DNA of 64,000 bases from an uncultured Paracoccaceae bacterium (lineage in GTDB: Bacteria > Pseudomonadota > Alphaproteobacteria > Rhodobacterales > Rhodobacteraceae): positions 2,255,492 through 2,319,491 of the forward strand of contig CANMVA010000001.1 in the NCBI GenBank assembly GCA_947501355.1. The letters are read 5' to 3'. How positions within the stretch are numbered: the stretch's first letter is position 1; every line of letters starts with the position of its first letter. The position numbers and the translations under genes were made by a program. Below are positions 36,570 through 44,714 of the stretch, piece after piece. The notes beneath the pieces are model-generated. The model was not told the DNA's origin and did no database searches. It saw nothing but the letters and a program-made list of their open reading frames with translations.

Positions 36570-38150
36570 TTACGATTTCTGGAACATGGCGAGCATGCGC
36601 CGTGTCACGAGGAAGCCACCGAAGATGTTGACGGCGGCCATGAAAATACCAAGCGCGGCCAGCACCGAGATCAGCAAACTTGACGATCCGATCTGGATCA
36701 GAGCACCCAGAATGATGATCGAGGAGATCGCGTTGGTCACAGCCATCAGCGGGGTGTGCAGCGAGTGCGCGACGTTCCAGATCACCTGGAAACCGATGAA
36801 AACCGACAGCACGAACACGATGAAATGCTGCATGAAGCTGGCAGGCATGCCCGGGATCAGGCCGATGCCCAGCACCAGCGCAGCCCCCACACCCAGCAAG
36901 ACAACTTGCTGCGTGGTTTGCTTCTTGAACGCGGCCACTTCCTGCGCCCGCTTTTCTTCCGGCGTCAGTTCCTTGGGCGCTTCTTTCTTCTGCACCGCAA
37001 TCGCCTGCACCTTGGGGGGCGGAGGCGGGAAGGTCACGTCACCCTCAAAGGTGATCGTCGCGCCCCGGATCACGTCATCTTCCATGTCGTGATTGACAAC
37101 ACCGTCTTTTTCCGGCGTCAGGTCCGCCATCATGTGACGGATGTTCGTCGCGTAAAGCGTCGAGGACTGTGCGGCCATGCGGCTTGGGAAATCCGTATAG
37201 CCAATGATCGTCACGCCATTATCGCTGACGACCTTCTCGTCCATCTTGGTCAATTCGCAGTTGCCGCCACGCTCAGCCGCAAGGTCCACGATGACAGAGC
37301 CGGGCTTCATCATCTCGACCATATCCTTGGTCCAGAGAAGCGGCGCGGGGCGGTTCGGGATCAATGCGGTGGTGATCACGATGTCCATATCCGGCGCAAT
37401 CTCGCGGAACTTCTCAAGCTGCTTGGCCTGGAATTCGGGGCTGGAGGGGGGCGCGTAACCGCCTGTCTCGGCCCCATCGGGCAATTCGCTATCTTCGAAC
37501 TCAAGGAAGACAAACTCGGCACCCATCGATTCGATCTGCTCGGCCACTTCAGGACGCACGTCGAACGCGTAGGTGATAGCGCCCAGCGACGTCGACGTGC
37601 CAATGGCGGCCAGACCGGCCACACCGGCACCGACAACCAGAACCTTCGCAGGCGGCACCTTACCGGCAGCTGTCACCTGACCGGTGAAGAAGCGACCAAA
37701 GTTGTTACCGGCTTCGATCACGGCGCGGTAGCCTGCGATATTGGCCATCGAGGACAGCGCATCCATCTTCTGCGCACGGCTGATGCGCGGCACCATATCC
37801 ATGGCGATGACATTGGCGCCTTTCTTGGACGCCGCCTCCATCAGGGCTTCATTGGAGCCGGGATAGAAGAATGAAATCAGGGTCTTGCCCTTGGTCAGAC
37901 GCTTGACCTCGGTATCATTGGGCGGACGCACCTTGGCGATTACATCGACCGATTTCCACAAGGCAGCAGCGCCTTTGATCACTTCGACGCCTGCTTCTTT
38001 GTAAGCCGCGTCCGAGAAGCCCGCCTTCATCCCTGCGCCGGCTTCGATAAAGCATTCATGGCCCAGCTTTTGCAGCTGCAAGGCCGAGTCCGGGGTCATC
38101 GCGACGCGTGCTTCCCCCTCGAACACTTCGGTCGGTGTTCCGATTTTCAC
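36570..38150 (-). CDS. pntA: NAD(P) transhydrogenase subunit alpha
   Basis: PntA holds the NAD(H)-binding domain I and four C-terminal membrane helices. The likely start is a GTG at 38150 (MKIGTPTEVFEGEARVAMTP), with AGGGGG eight bases upstream, giving 526 residues. The open frame runs 21 codons further up, but that part is not family-like. Visible are the Rossmann motif VLVVGAGVAGLAAIGTS, the RQD-loop region and VIVDLAAERGGNCELT. A Pro/Lys-rich linker (FPPPPPKVQAI..., about 400-430) precedes the membrane part. The enzyme uses the proton gradient to make NADPH from NADH and forms an operon with pntB. Confidence 0.95.
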   Translation of the reverse strand: MKIGTPTEVFEGEARVAMTPDSALQLQKLGHECFIEAGAGMKAGFSDAAYKEAGVEVIKGAAALWKSVDVIAKVRPPNDTEVKRLTKGKTLISFFYPGSNEALMEAASKKGANVIAMDMVPRISRAQKMDALSSMANIAGYRAVIEAGNNFGRFFTGQVTAAGKVPPAKVLVVGAGVAGLAAIGTSTSLGAITYAFDVRPEVAEQIESMGAEFVFLEFEDSELPDGAETGGYAPPSSPEFQAKQLEKFREIAPDMDIVITTALIPNRPAPLLWTKDMVEMMKPGSVIVDLAAERGGNCELTKMDEKVVSDNGVTIIGYTDFPSRMAAQSSTLYATNIRHMMADLTPEKDGVVNHDMEDDVIRGATITFEGDVTFPPPPPKVQAIAVQKKEAPKELTPEEKRAQEVAAFKKQTTQQVVLLGVGAALVLGIGLIPGMPASFMQHFIVFVLSVFIGFQVIWNVAHSLHTPLMAVTNAISSIIILGALIQIGSSSLLISVLAALGIFMAAVNIFGGFLVTRRMLAMFQKS

Positions 38151-38348
38151 TGTCCATTCCCCCTTCAGAAGGTTTTGATTTCGCAAAGATGGCGCGATTT
38201 CAGAACTAGTCACTACCCAAAGGGCCGCTGGGGTTCAACTGACCTTTCCAAATGTTGCGCTAACAGCGGCAGAATAGCTCGTTTGCTTGCGCGGGCCTGC
38301 CGGGTTAGCGTCACGCTTCACGGGATGCGATGAGGCGAAGGGGTAAGG

Positions 38349-38540
38349 ATGCGATCAGCCGGACGGTTCTTGATCTGGGCAAGCCTGCCATGGTGCGGGT
38401 TTCTGCTTTACACAGGCTGGAGGGCCGAAGACGGCTCAGCGCTGCAAGGACTGCTGGCCATGCTGATGTTCGGCTGGGTACCGTGGATCATGGGCCGCGT
38501 TCTAGTGATGATCGCCCAGCGGGCAACGCGGCGCGGCTGA
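38349..38540 (+). CDS. Small membrane protein, unknown function
   Basis: The 63-residue frame begins at an ATG with AAGGGG and TAAGG just upstream. It is mostly hydrophobic: one segment at about 7-22 (FLIWASLPWCGFLLYTGW) and another at about 33-56 (LLAMLMFGWVPWIMGRVLVMI), ending in a basic QRATRRG tail. This fits a small two-helix inner-membrane protein with both ends on one side. No family is recognised. The stop abuts the stop of the opposing methyltransferase gene. A second open frame here (38330-38626) is Arg-rich and unlikely. Confidence 0.6.
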   Translation: MRSAGRFLIWASLPWCGFLLYTGWRAEDGSALQGLLAMLMFGWVPWIMGRVLVMIAQRATRRG

Positions 38541-38990
38541 TCACACCCAGCGGCGGGTCTTTTCCGTATACCGGTGAAACGCCACGCCGAATTTTGAGCG
38601 CAAGCGACGTTCTTCATCCAGAATGAAATGCCGCTCGATCCACCAGACAAAGATCGGCACCAGCGGCAAGCACAGCACCGCATCCCAGCGCAAGATGAAC
38701 CCGGTCAGGATCAGCGCATCCGCCAGATAGATCGGGTTCCGTGATTTCGCAAAAATCCCGGATGTGAGCAGCGCGTTGGCCTCCTCATGGGGAATGATCG
38801 TGGTTTTCCACTTGCGAAATTCGACCACCGCCATCGCGATCAGGATCAGCCCGGCACCGATCAGCACACCGCCCAGAAAGTCCGTCACCGGATGATCGAG
38901 GCTCAGCACTGGGTAATACGTCGATTGCGCCCAGGCGATGGCAAGACATAGCAGCAACCACACAGGCGGAATGTCGATCATTTTCATCAT
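38541..38990 (-). CDS. Isoprenylcysteine carboxyl methyltransferase-like membrane protein
   Basis: The protein of about 149 residues has four hydrophobic segments and the ICMT/PEMT-type cofactor-binding features: KTTIIPHEEANALLTSGIFAKSRNPIYLAD (the RNPIY motif) and the C-terminal EERRLRSKFGVAFHRYTEKTRRWV. Bacterial relatives are membrane methyltransferases of unknown substrate, sometimes beside terpenoid or lipid genes. Two further ATGs (residues 2 and 4) are possible starts. It is alone on its strand. Confidence 0.8.
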   Translation of the reverse strand: MMKMIDIPPVWLLLCLAIAWAQSTYYPVLSLDHPVTDFLGGVLIGAGLILIAMAVVEFRKWKTTIIPHEEANALLTSGIFAKSRNPIYLADALILTGFILRWDAVLCLPLVPIFVWWIERHFILDEERRLRSKFGVAFHRYTEKTRRWV

Positions 38991-39136
38991 GGCAAAGCGG
39001 CCTCCAACGGTTGCGTTTCTCTACCGCGTCCGCGCGCGCCCGCCTAGGGGCGAAAAAAGCGCGAAGACTTCTGTGATCTGGCGACGAACTGGTTTAGGGG
39101 TAGCCCAATAGCGAGCATCGACGCCAAGAGCGCCCC

Positions 39137-40606
39137 ATGACCCCAACCTCACCCTGGATCCGATCCCTGCCCTATCTGGCCGTCTTCGCGGTGATCTGCG
39201 GGCTGTTCGCGTGGTATCTGCAATTTCTTGGCATCGGCATGATCCGCCGCTTTGACGAATACTACACTTACGAGCGCAGCATCAGCTTTGCCCGTTTGAA
39301 CGACTGGTGGGCGGTTTATTCCAGCAACAAACCGACGCTCAAGAAGCCGCCCATGCAATACTGGATGTCGGGCGGCTTTTTTGAACTGGGCCTGCGCGAT
39401 GTGATTGCCCTCCGCCTGCCGTCGCTGATCTTTGCCGCGGCCTGCCTTGGGGCGACGGCGCTGCTGGTGCGTGTGATCCTGCCCGGTCGCCCTTGGGTGA
39501 TGCTGGGCGCGTTGCTGCTGCTGGCCAGTTCGCAGAACCTGTGGAACGAGGGCACCTCGGCCATGCTGGAAACCGGCTCGGCCCTCTTTGTCACCCTTGG
39601 ACTGGCCGCGATGATCGCCGCCTTCCGCGATCCGCGCTATTGGCCTGTCTTCGCAGGCACTGTCTTTCTGGGCGGCATGCAGAAAGGCCCCATCGCGCTG
39701 GCCTTTCTTGTCTTCGCGATGATCGGACTGGCCATCGCCAACAGGGCCGCCCTGCGCCGCATCGCCTGGAACCGTCGCTTCGCTTTCTGGTTCTTTGCCT
39801 CGCTGGTGCTGGCCTTCGCGTGGCAGCTCTATATGGGGCTGCGGTTTCCTGGCGAAGACGCCGTCCAAGGCAGTGTCGAGAACGAAATGTTCGAGCGGTT
39901 CTTTCCCTCGCTCGACCGGATCGCCGCGCTGAACCTGACCGATCTGAACGCGCTTGTGCTGGGCAGTGACCCGTGGCTGCGCCTTGCAGGAACGGCCGCA
40001 TTGATCGCACTGCCCCTCCTGACACGCGACAAGCTGCTTTGGGCACTCACAGCCGTGGCGCTCATCTTCACCGCCGTGATGATTTTCGGCACCCACGAGG
40101 TGCACGCCCGCTACATGATCGTCATCACCCCGCTGCAAGCCGCAGCCCTTGCCTGTGTGCTGGCACTGGTCCTGCGTCGGGATATGCTGGCGGTGCTGGC
40201 CGCCGCTACCCTGACATTTGCCTTTGGGGGTCCCCTGCGCCCTGCAGATCAACTCGCCCTGCATCCGATCCTGCGCGACGATGTGCCAATCGCCGACATC
40301 CTCACCCCGGTGCGGGCCGCTCTGCAACAGGACGAGCATCTGCTGATCTGCGAGATGGACCCGACCATGCGTTTCCCGCGCGGGGCCTATACGGTCTATG
40401 CCGCCGACACCCGTGAATACACCCGCCTGCGCGCCACGAATGTGCGGCGCGCACTGGCCCGCGCGGATATCGACGCTGGCCCCTTCCGCGGTGTCTGCAC
40501 CCAAGCCGAGCTCGACACGATCGCGGATCAACTCACCGGCATCAAGGTTTCGCCCTTGCCCGCGGGCTTCATCCAGTTCCGCGCAGACGGCCTCGCCCCG
40601 GAGTAA
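39137..40606 (+). CDS. GT-C glycosyltransferase, PMT/ArnT-like membrane protein
   Basis: The 489-residue protein has about ten membrane segments and the N-terminal periplasmic loop signature of the PMT/ArnT group: RRFDEYYTYERS (an acidic D/E pair of the catalytic loop) and KPTLKKPPMQYWMSGGFFELG. A C-terminal soluble periplasmic domain follows (about 385-489). Family members move sugars from polyprenyl-phosphate donors to lipid A, proteins or glycans. The acceptor here is unknown. OsmC follows after five bases, though a functional link is not obvious. Confidence 0.82.
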   Translation: MTPTSPWIRSLPYLAVFAVICGLFAWYLQFLGIGMIRRFDEYYTYERSISFARLNDWWAVYSSNKPTLKKPPMQYWMSGGFFELGLRDVIALRLPSLIFAAACLGATALLVRVILPGRPWVMLGALLLLASSQNLWNEGTSAMLETGSALFVTLGLAAMIAAFRDPRYWPVFAGTVFLGGMQKGPIALAFLVFAMIGLAIANRAALRRIAWNRRFAFWFFASLVLAFAWQLYMGLRFPGEDAVQGSVENEMFERFFPSLDRIAALNLTDLNALVLGSDPWLRLAGTAALIALPLLTRDKLLWALTAVALIFTAVMIFGTHEVHARYMIVITPLQAAALACVLALVLRRDMLAVLAAATLTFAFGGPLRPADQLALHPILRDDVPIADILTPVRAALQQDEHLLICEMDPTMRFPRGAYTVYAADTREYTRLRATNVRRALARADIDAGPFRGVCTQAELDTIADQLTGIKVSPLPAGFIQFRADGLAPE

Positions 40607-40611
40607 CGCTT

Positions 40612-41070
40612 ATGAGCATCTTCACCACCCAGATCGCCTGGACTGGCAATCGCGACACCGGGACCTCCGCCTACCGCGCCTATGACCGGACATGGTCCGT
40701 GCAAACGCCGGGCAAACCGGAAATCCACTGCTCCAATGATCCGGCCCTTGGCGGCGATCCGACGCTCCACAATCCCGAAGACATGCTGCTGAGCGCTCTG
40801 TCCGCCTGCCACATGCTGTGGTTCCTGCATCTGGCAAGTGACGCGGGTCTGATCGTGACCGCCTATACCGATACCCCCGAAGGCATCGGCGAAAGCGAGC
40901 CGTCTGGCGCAGGCCGCTTTCTCAGCGCCACTTTGCGCCCGCAGATCACCCTCTCAAAAGGCACTGCCTCGCAAGCCGACGCCATCCATGCCCGCATCCA
41001 CGAGGTTTGCTTCATCGCGCGCTCGGTGAACTTCCCCATCACAATCGACGCGACCTATACAATCGGCTGA
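40612..41070 (+). CDS. OsmC-family protein (organic hydroperoxide reductase type)
   Basis: The 152-residue protein has the OsmC/Ohr fold signature with both redox cysteines: C66 in ALSACHMLW and C133 in HEVCFIARSVN. Family enzymes reduce organic hydroperoxides or peroxynitrite using dihydrolipoamide. The HMLWFLH context points to the YhfA/OsmC-like subgroup rather than classical Ohr, so the substrate is open. It starts five bases after the glycosyltransferase stop and is probably co-transcribed. Confidence 0.88.
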   Translation: MSIFTTQIAWTGNRDTGTSAYRAYDRTWSVQTPGKPEIHCSNDPALGGDPTLHNPEDMLLSALSACHMLWFLHLASDAGLIVTAYTDTPEGIGESEPSGAGRFLSATLRPQITLSKGTASQADAIHARIHEVCFIARSVNFPITIDATYTIG

Positions 41071-41134
41071 CTGTCACAAACCTGTCGCACGCAGCCCCTA
41101 CCCCTTGGCGCGATACACCAAAGGGGATGCTGCA

Positions 41135-43288
41135 ATGACATTCAAAACATTACTCGCCACGACCGCGCTGACCGCGTTCGCCACAACGGCAAGCGCCGAC
41201 GTCTTCAACCGGATCGCCAGCTATCCGGTCTCGGATAACTCCGAAGCGGGTGCGACGGCCGAGACCTCACCCGAAATCATCTCGGCCACCGCAGACGGCA
41301 TGACGCTGGTCTATTCCGACAGCCCGCTGGGCGTGATCGGCATGATCGACATCACCGACCCTGCAAACCCCGTTGGCAAAGGCACCATCCCCGTGGACGG
41401 CGAGCCGACAGCCGTCTCTGTCATCGGCACGACCGTTTTCGCGGGTGTGAACACGTCTGAAAGCTACACCGCCCCGTCCGGCAAGATCGTCTCCATCGAT
41501 AGCGCCGCGTCCGAAATCACCGGCTCCTGTGATCTGGTAGGCCAGCCTGACAGCACCGCCGCCGCCCCCGATGGCAGCTTCGTCGTCATCGCGATTGAGA
41601 ATGAGCGGGACGAAGACCTTGGCGATGGCGGCCTGCCCCAGGCCCCCGGTGGCGCTGTGCAGATCATCCCCGTCTCGGGTGGCGCGATGGATTGCGCGGG
41701 CATCATCACAGCTGACGTGACCGGCTTGGCCGATGTCGCTGGCGAAGACCCGGAGCCTGAATTTGTCGACGTCAATGCCGCAGGCCAAATCGCTGTGACG
41801 CTTCAGGAAAACAATCATATCGTCGTGCTCAACCCCGACGGCACCGTTGCCTCGCATTTCTCCGCAGGCGCGGTTGATCTGCAGAATGTCGATGTTGACG
41901 AGGAACGCGCCCTGACCTTCGACGGTACCCTGAACGATGTCCCCCGCGAACCCGACGCGGTCCAATGGCTCGACAATGACCGTCTGGTCATTGCCAATGA
42001 AGGCGACTGGAAAGGTGGCTCCCGCGGCTTCACGATTTTCAACAAGGACGGCACCGAGCTGTTCGAGAGCGGCCTGCAACTGGAATACGAGGCCGCGATG
42101 CTGGGCCACTACCCCGAACGCCGCTCCGGCAACAAAGGGGTAGAGCCAGAGGGTATGGAAATCGGCACCTTTGCTGACGCCACCTACATGTTCATCCTGC
42201 TCGAACGCTCCAGCCTCGTCGGCGTCTACCGCGATACTGGCGGCGATCCCGAATTCGTGCAGGCCTTGCCCTCCGGCGTCGGCCCCGAAGGCGCTGTGGC
42301 GATCCCGGACCGCAACCTCTTTGTCACTGCCAACGAGGTTGATCTGATCGAAGATGGTGGCAACCGCGCCCATGTCATGATCTACGAATTGCAGGACGCA
42401 GCCCCCGCCTATCCCACGATCCGCTCCGTGATGGACGGCGACCGCCCCATCGGCTGGGGTGCGCTGTCTGGCCTGACGGCAGACCCGTCCGAGCCGGGCA
42501 TTCTCTATGCCGTCAATGACAGCTTTTACGCCATGCAGCCGTCAATCTTCCGGATTGATGCCACGCAAAGCCCCGCTGTCATAACCAACCGCATCCCCGT
42601 GACACGCGGCGGCGCGCCTGCGCAACTGCTTGATCTGGAAGGCATCGTAGCCGATGGCGAAGGCGGCTTCTGGCTCGCCTCGGAAGGACGCACCGACCGG
42701 ATGATCCCCCATGGTCTTTATCATGTGAACGCCGAGGGTGAGATCGAAACCAGCATCCCCTTCCCCAAAGAACTGCTGGATGTTGAGCGCCGCTTCGGCT
42801 CCGAAGGTGTGACGCTGATCGACGGCACGCTCTGGATCGCGATCCAGCGCAGCTGGGCCGATGACCCCGAAAACACCGCCAAGCTGGTCAGCTACAATAT
42901 CGAGGCCGAAGAATGGGGCGCTGTCCGCTACCCCACCGAACCTGCGGAAACAGGCTGGGCCGGCCTCTCGGAGATTACCGCCCATGACGGCGCGCTCTGG
43001 ATCGTGGAGCGTGACAACCAGATCGGTGCAGCGGCATCGGTTAAACAGCTGACCAAAGTCAGCCTCGACGGCCTGAAACCCGCCGCCCTCGGCTCCGACT
43101 TGCCGCTGGTCGAGAAGGAAATCGTCCGCGACTTTCTCCCCGATCTGCAATCCCCCAACGGCTACGTGGTCGACAAGATCGAAGGCTTCACAGTGGACGC
43201 AGCGGGCAACGCCTTCGCAGTCACTGATAATGACGGTGTCGATGACAGCTCAGGCGAAACGCATTTCCTGACACTCGGCGGCCTCTAA
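41135..43288 (+). CDS. Secreted two-domain beta-propeller protein, esterase-like phytase family
   Basis: The 717-residue protein starts at 41135 (AAGGGG eight bases before the ATG) with a Sec signal peptide ending near ASA (residue 22). The N-terminal part (about 25-400) reads as a repeated propeller, with recurring DG-rich turns (e.g. VVLNPDGTVASHF, KGVEPEGMEIGTF, GPEGAVAIPDRNLFVTANE). The C-terminal part (about 420-717) matches the esterase-like activity of phytase family (DLEGIVADGEGGFWLASEGR, GSEGVTLIDGTLWIAIQ, YVVDKIEGFTVDAAGNAFAVTDNDG). It probably acts in the periplasm or outside on phosphate esters, but catalytic residues cannot be fixed. A terminator follows directly. Confidence 0.82.
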   Translation: MTFKTLLATTALTAFATTASADVFNRIASYPVSDNSEAGATAETSPEIISATADGMTLVYSDSPLGVIGMIDITDPANPVGKGTIPVDGEPTAVSVIGTTVFAGVNTSESYTAPSGKIVSIDSAASEITGSCDLVGQPDSTAAAPDGSFVVIAIENERDEDLGDGGLPQAPGGAVQIIPVSGGAMDCAGIITADVTGLADVAGEDPEPEFVDVNAAGQIAVTLQENNHIVVLNPDGTVASHFSAGAVDLQNVDVDEERALTFDGTLNDVPREPDAVQWLDNDRLVIANEGDWKGGSRGFTIFNKDGTELFESGLQLEYEAAMLGHYPERRSGNKGVEPEGMEIGTFADATYMFILLERSSLVGVYRDTGGDPEFVQALPSGVGPEGAVAIPDRNLFVTANEVDLIEDGGNRAHVMIYELQDAAPAYPTIRSVMDGDRPIGWGALSGLTADPSEPGILYAVNDSFYAMQPSIFRIDATQSPAVITNRIPVTRGGAPAQLLDLEGIVADGEGGFWLASEGRTDRMIPHGLYHVNAEGEIETSIPFPKELLDVERRFGSEGVTLIDGTLWIAIQRSWADDPENTAKLVSYNIEAEEWGAVRYPTEPAETGWAGLSEITAHDGALWIVERDNQIGAAASVKQLTKVSLDGLKPAALGSDLPLVEKEIVRDFLPDLQSPNGYVVDKIEGFTVDAAGNAFAVTDNDGVDDSSGETHFLTLGGL

Positions 43289-43295
43289 AATCAGA

Positions 43296-43330
43296 GGGGC
43301 GGCGTTCAAAAAACCGCCGCCCCTTCTTTT
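43296..43330 (+). terminator. Rho-independent terminator after the phytase-like gene
   Basis: GGGGCGGCG (43296-43304) pairs perfectly with CGCCGCCCC (43315-43323) across a ten-base A-rich loop, followed by TTCTTTT. It is seven bases after the stop codon and is the clearest intrinsic terminator in the window. Confidence 0.88.
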
Positions 43331-43370
43331 GTGACAAAATACTCTGGGGGTCTGGGGGTGAAACCCCCAG
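43331..43370 (-). repeat. 3'-flank element, type B copy 2 (hairpin + ACCCCC + GAGTATTTT)
   Basis: Read on the minus strand, 36 bases after the stop of the gamma-glutamyl hydrolase-like gene, CTGGGGG-TTTCA-CCCCCAG forms a seven-pair hairpin (43364-43370 with 43352-43358), followed by ACCCCCAGAGTATTTTGTCAC. Layout and sequence match copy 1 at 33452-33503, in the same orientation relative to the preceding gene. Possible terminator of the minus-strand gene. Confidence 0.55.
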
Positions 43371-43406
43371 CGGGGCGACGCGCGCAGCGCGGCGCAAACC
43401 CTTAGA

Positions 43407-44180
43407 TCATGCGCTCAACGCCAAAGGCTGCGCTCCGTCTTTCCAAGCCCGCACCGCCCGGCCAAAGGCCTCAAACAAGGGCCGCGAAACCGGGTCATTG
43501 GCTGCATTCCACTCCGGATGCCACTGCACCGACAGCGTAAACCCCGGCGCGCCTTCGATATAGATCGCCTCCGGTGTTCCGTCGGGCGCATGGCCATCAA
43601 TCACCACCTGCGCACCGGGGCTCTTGATCCCTTGCCCGTGCAGCGTGTTCGTAAACACCTCGCGCGCGCCCACCAGACGATGAAAGACGCCCCCATCCGA
43701 AAACGTCACCGTGTGGCGCAGCTCAAACTTTTCTTCCAAAGTCCCATCGGGCGGCATCCGGTGGTTATCACGCCCCGGAAGATCGCGGATCTCAGGATAA
43801 AGCGTGCCACCCATGGCGACGTTCACTTCCTGAAAGCCCCGGCAAATGCCCAAAAACGGCTGCCCACGTTCCACCAACGCCCGGATCAGCGGCAAAGCCA
43901 CCGCATCGCGCGCCTCGTCAAACGCACCATGGGCTTCGGTCGCTTCCTCGCCGTAATGCTCGGGATGCACGTTCGGACGACCGCCGGTGAAGACAAAGCC
44001 GTCACAGCTTTCCATCAGTTCCTCGACCGACACAAACCGAGGGTCCGCCGGGATCAGCAAGGGCATCGCGCCTGCCACATCCGCGACAGCCTGCGAGTTC
44101 ATCGTCCCGCCCGCATGGGCCGGATATTCATCATTAATCAGATACGCGTTGCCGATGATGCCGACGATGGGTCTGTGCAT
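43407..44180 (-). CDS. Class I glutamine amidotransferase-like hydrolase (PuuD-type, peptidase C26)
   Basis: From the ATG at 44180 (GAGG five bases upstream) the protein has 257 residues. It has the catalytic Cys in LGICRGFQEVNVAMGG (C113) and the His-x-Glu pair in VQWHPEWNA, with FTGGRPNVHPEHYGE as the oxyanion/substrate loop. Family members hydrolyse gamma-glutamyl bonds, for example gamma-glutamyl-GABA in putrescine breakdown. No other puu gene is nearby, so the substrate is uncertain. A longer frame to 44216 adds an unlikely N-terminus. Confidence 0.88.
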   Translation of the reverse strand: MHRPIVGIIGNAYLINDEYPAHAGGTMNSQAVADVAGAMPLLIPADPRFVSVEELMESCDGFVFTGGRPNVHPEHYGEEATEAHGAFDEARDAVALPLIRALVERGQPFLGICRGFQEVNVAMGGTLYPEIRDLPGRDNHRMPPDGTLEEKFELRHTVTFSDGGVFHRLVGAREVFTNTLHGQGIKSPGAQVVIDGHAPDGTPEAIYIEGAPGFTLSVQWHPEWNAANDPVSRPLFEAFGRAVRAWKDGAQPLALSA

Positions 44181-44242
44181 GACTGCCTCTTTCTGGAATG
44201 CCTCTAAATAAAACAAGGCTCTCCATATAAAAAGGCGCGAAA

Positions 44243-44270
44243 CCGCACATCATTTACTAGTTTTGTGCGG
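44243..44270 (-). terminator. Probable terminator of the glcB-glcG unit
   Basis: On the minus strand, six bases after the GlcG-like stop, CCGCACA pairs with TGTGCGG (seven pairs, 14-base loop containing ACTAGT). It is followed by TTTCGCGCC and a TTTTT run. The position directly after the last gene of the unit supports a terminator. Confidence 0.6.
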
Positions 44271-44276
44271 AAATGC

Positions 44277-44705
44277 TTAGATTTCCGCAGTCAAACCCGC
44301 CGCTTCAATTGCATGGGACGCCGCCGCTGCATCATTGTCCGACGTATCCCCCGTCACGCCGACAGCCCCGATCACATCACCCTTCTTGTCGCGCACCAGA
44401 ACACCGCCCGGCACCGGCACGACCTGACCACCGTAGACACCGTTCACCGCGGCCATGAAATAGGCCTGCTGCTCGGCCCGCGCCATTTGCGCCGTGCCCG
44501 CCATGCCCAACATGATCGCGCCATAGGCTTTGCCATGGGCAATCGCAAACCGCCCCGGCGCGGCTTTGTCTTCGCGCTCGAACGCCTTCAGATGACCGCC
44601 CGCGTCCAGCACGACAACCGACAGAGGTTTAAGGTCCAGCTCGCGCCCCTTTGCGAGGGTCGCACGAACGATGCTGCGCGCTTTGCGCAGAGTAATTTCA
44701 GCCAT
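44277..44705 (-). CDS. GlcG/HbpS-family heme-binding-like protein
   Basis: The 142-residue protein matches the GlcG/HbpS (DUF336) family: LDAGGHLKAFEREDKA, the GKAYGAIMLGM helix, and VPVPGGVLVRDKKGDVIGAVGVTGDTSDND. HbpS in Streptomyces binds heme and senses redox stress, and GlcG sits in the glycolate operon of E. coli with unknown role. Here it directly follows malate synthase G (nine bases apart), the same company as in the E. coli glc operon, which supports a link with glycolate/glyoxylate use. Confidence 0.9.
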   Translation of the reverse strand: MAEITLRKARSIVRATLAKGRELDLKPLSVVVLDAGGHLKAFEREDKAAPGRFAIAHGKAYGAIMLGMAGTAQMARAEQQAYFMAAVNGVYGGQVVPVPGGVLVRDKKGDVIGAVGVTGDTSDNDAAAASHAIEAAGLTAEI

Positions 44706-44714
44706 ATCAGGTCC

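Noticed and set aside
35172-36683. 503-codon open frame on the plus strand
   Set aside because: Mirror frame of pntB with His/Asp/Arg-rich composition, and not protein-like.
38151-38348. TTGAAC-N17-TAGTGA on the minus strand as pntA promoter
   Set aside because: The -10 hexamer matches the consensus at only two bases, too weak to list as a feature.
39149-40531. 460-codon open frame on the minus strand
   Set aside because: Antisense of the GT-C glycosyltransferase gene, extremely rich in Gln, Gly, Arg and His.
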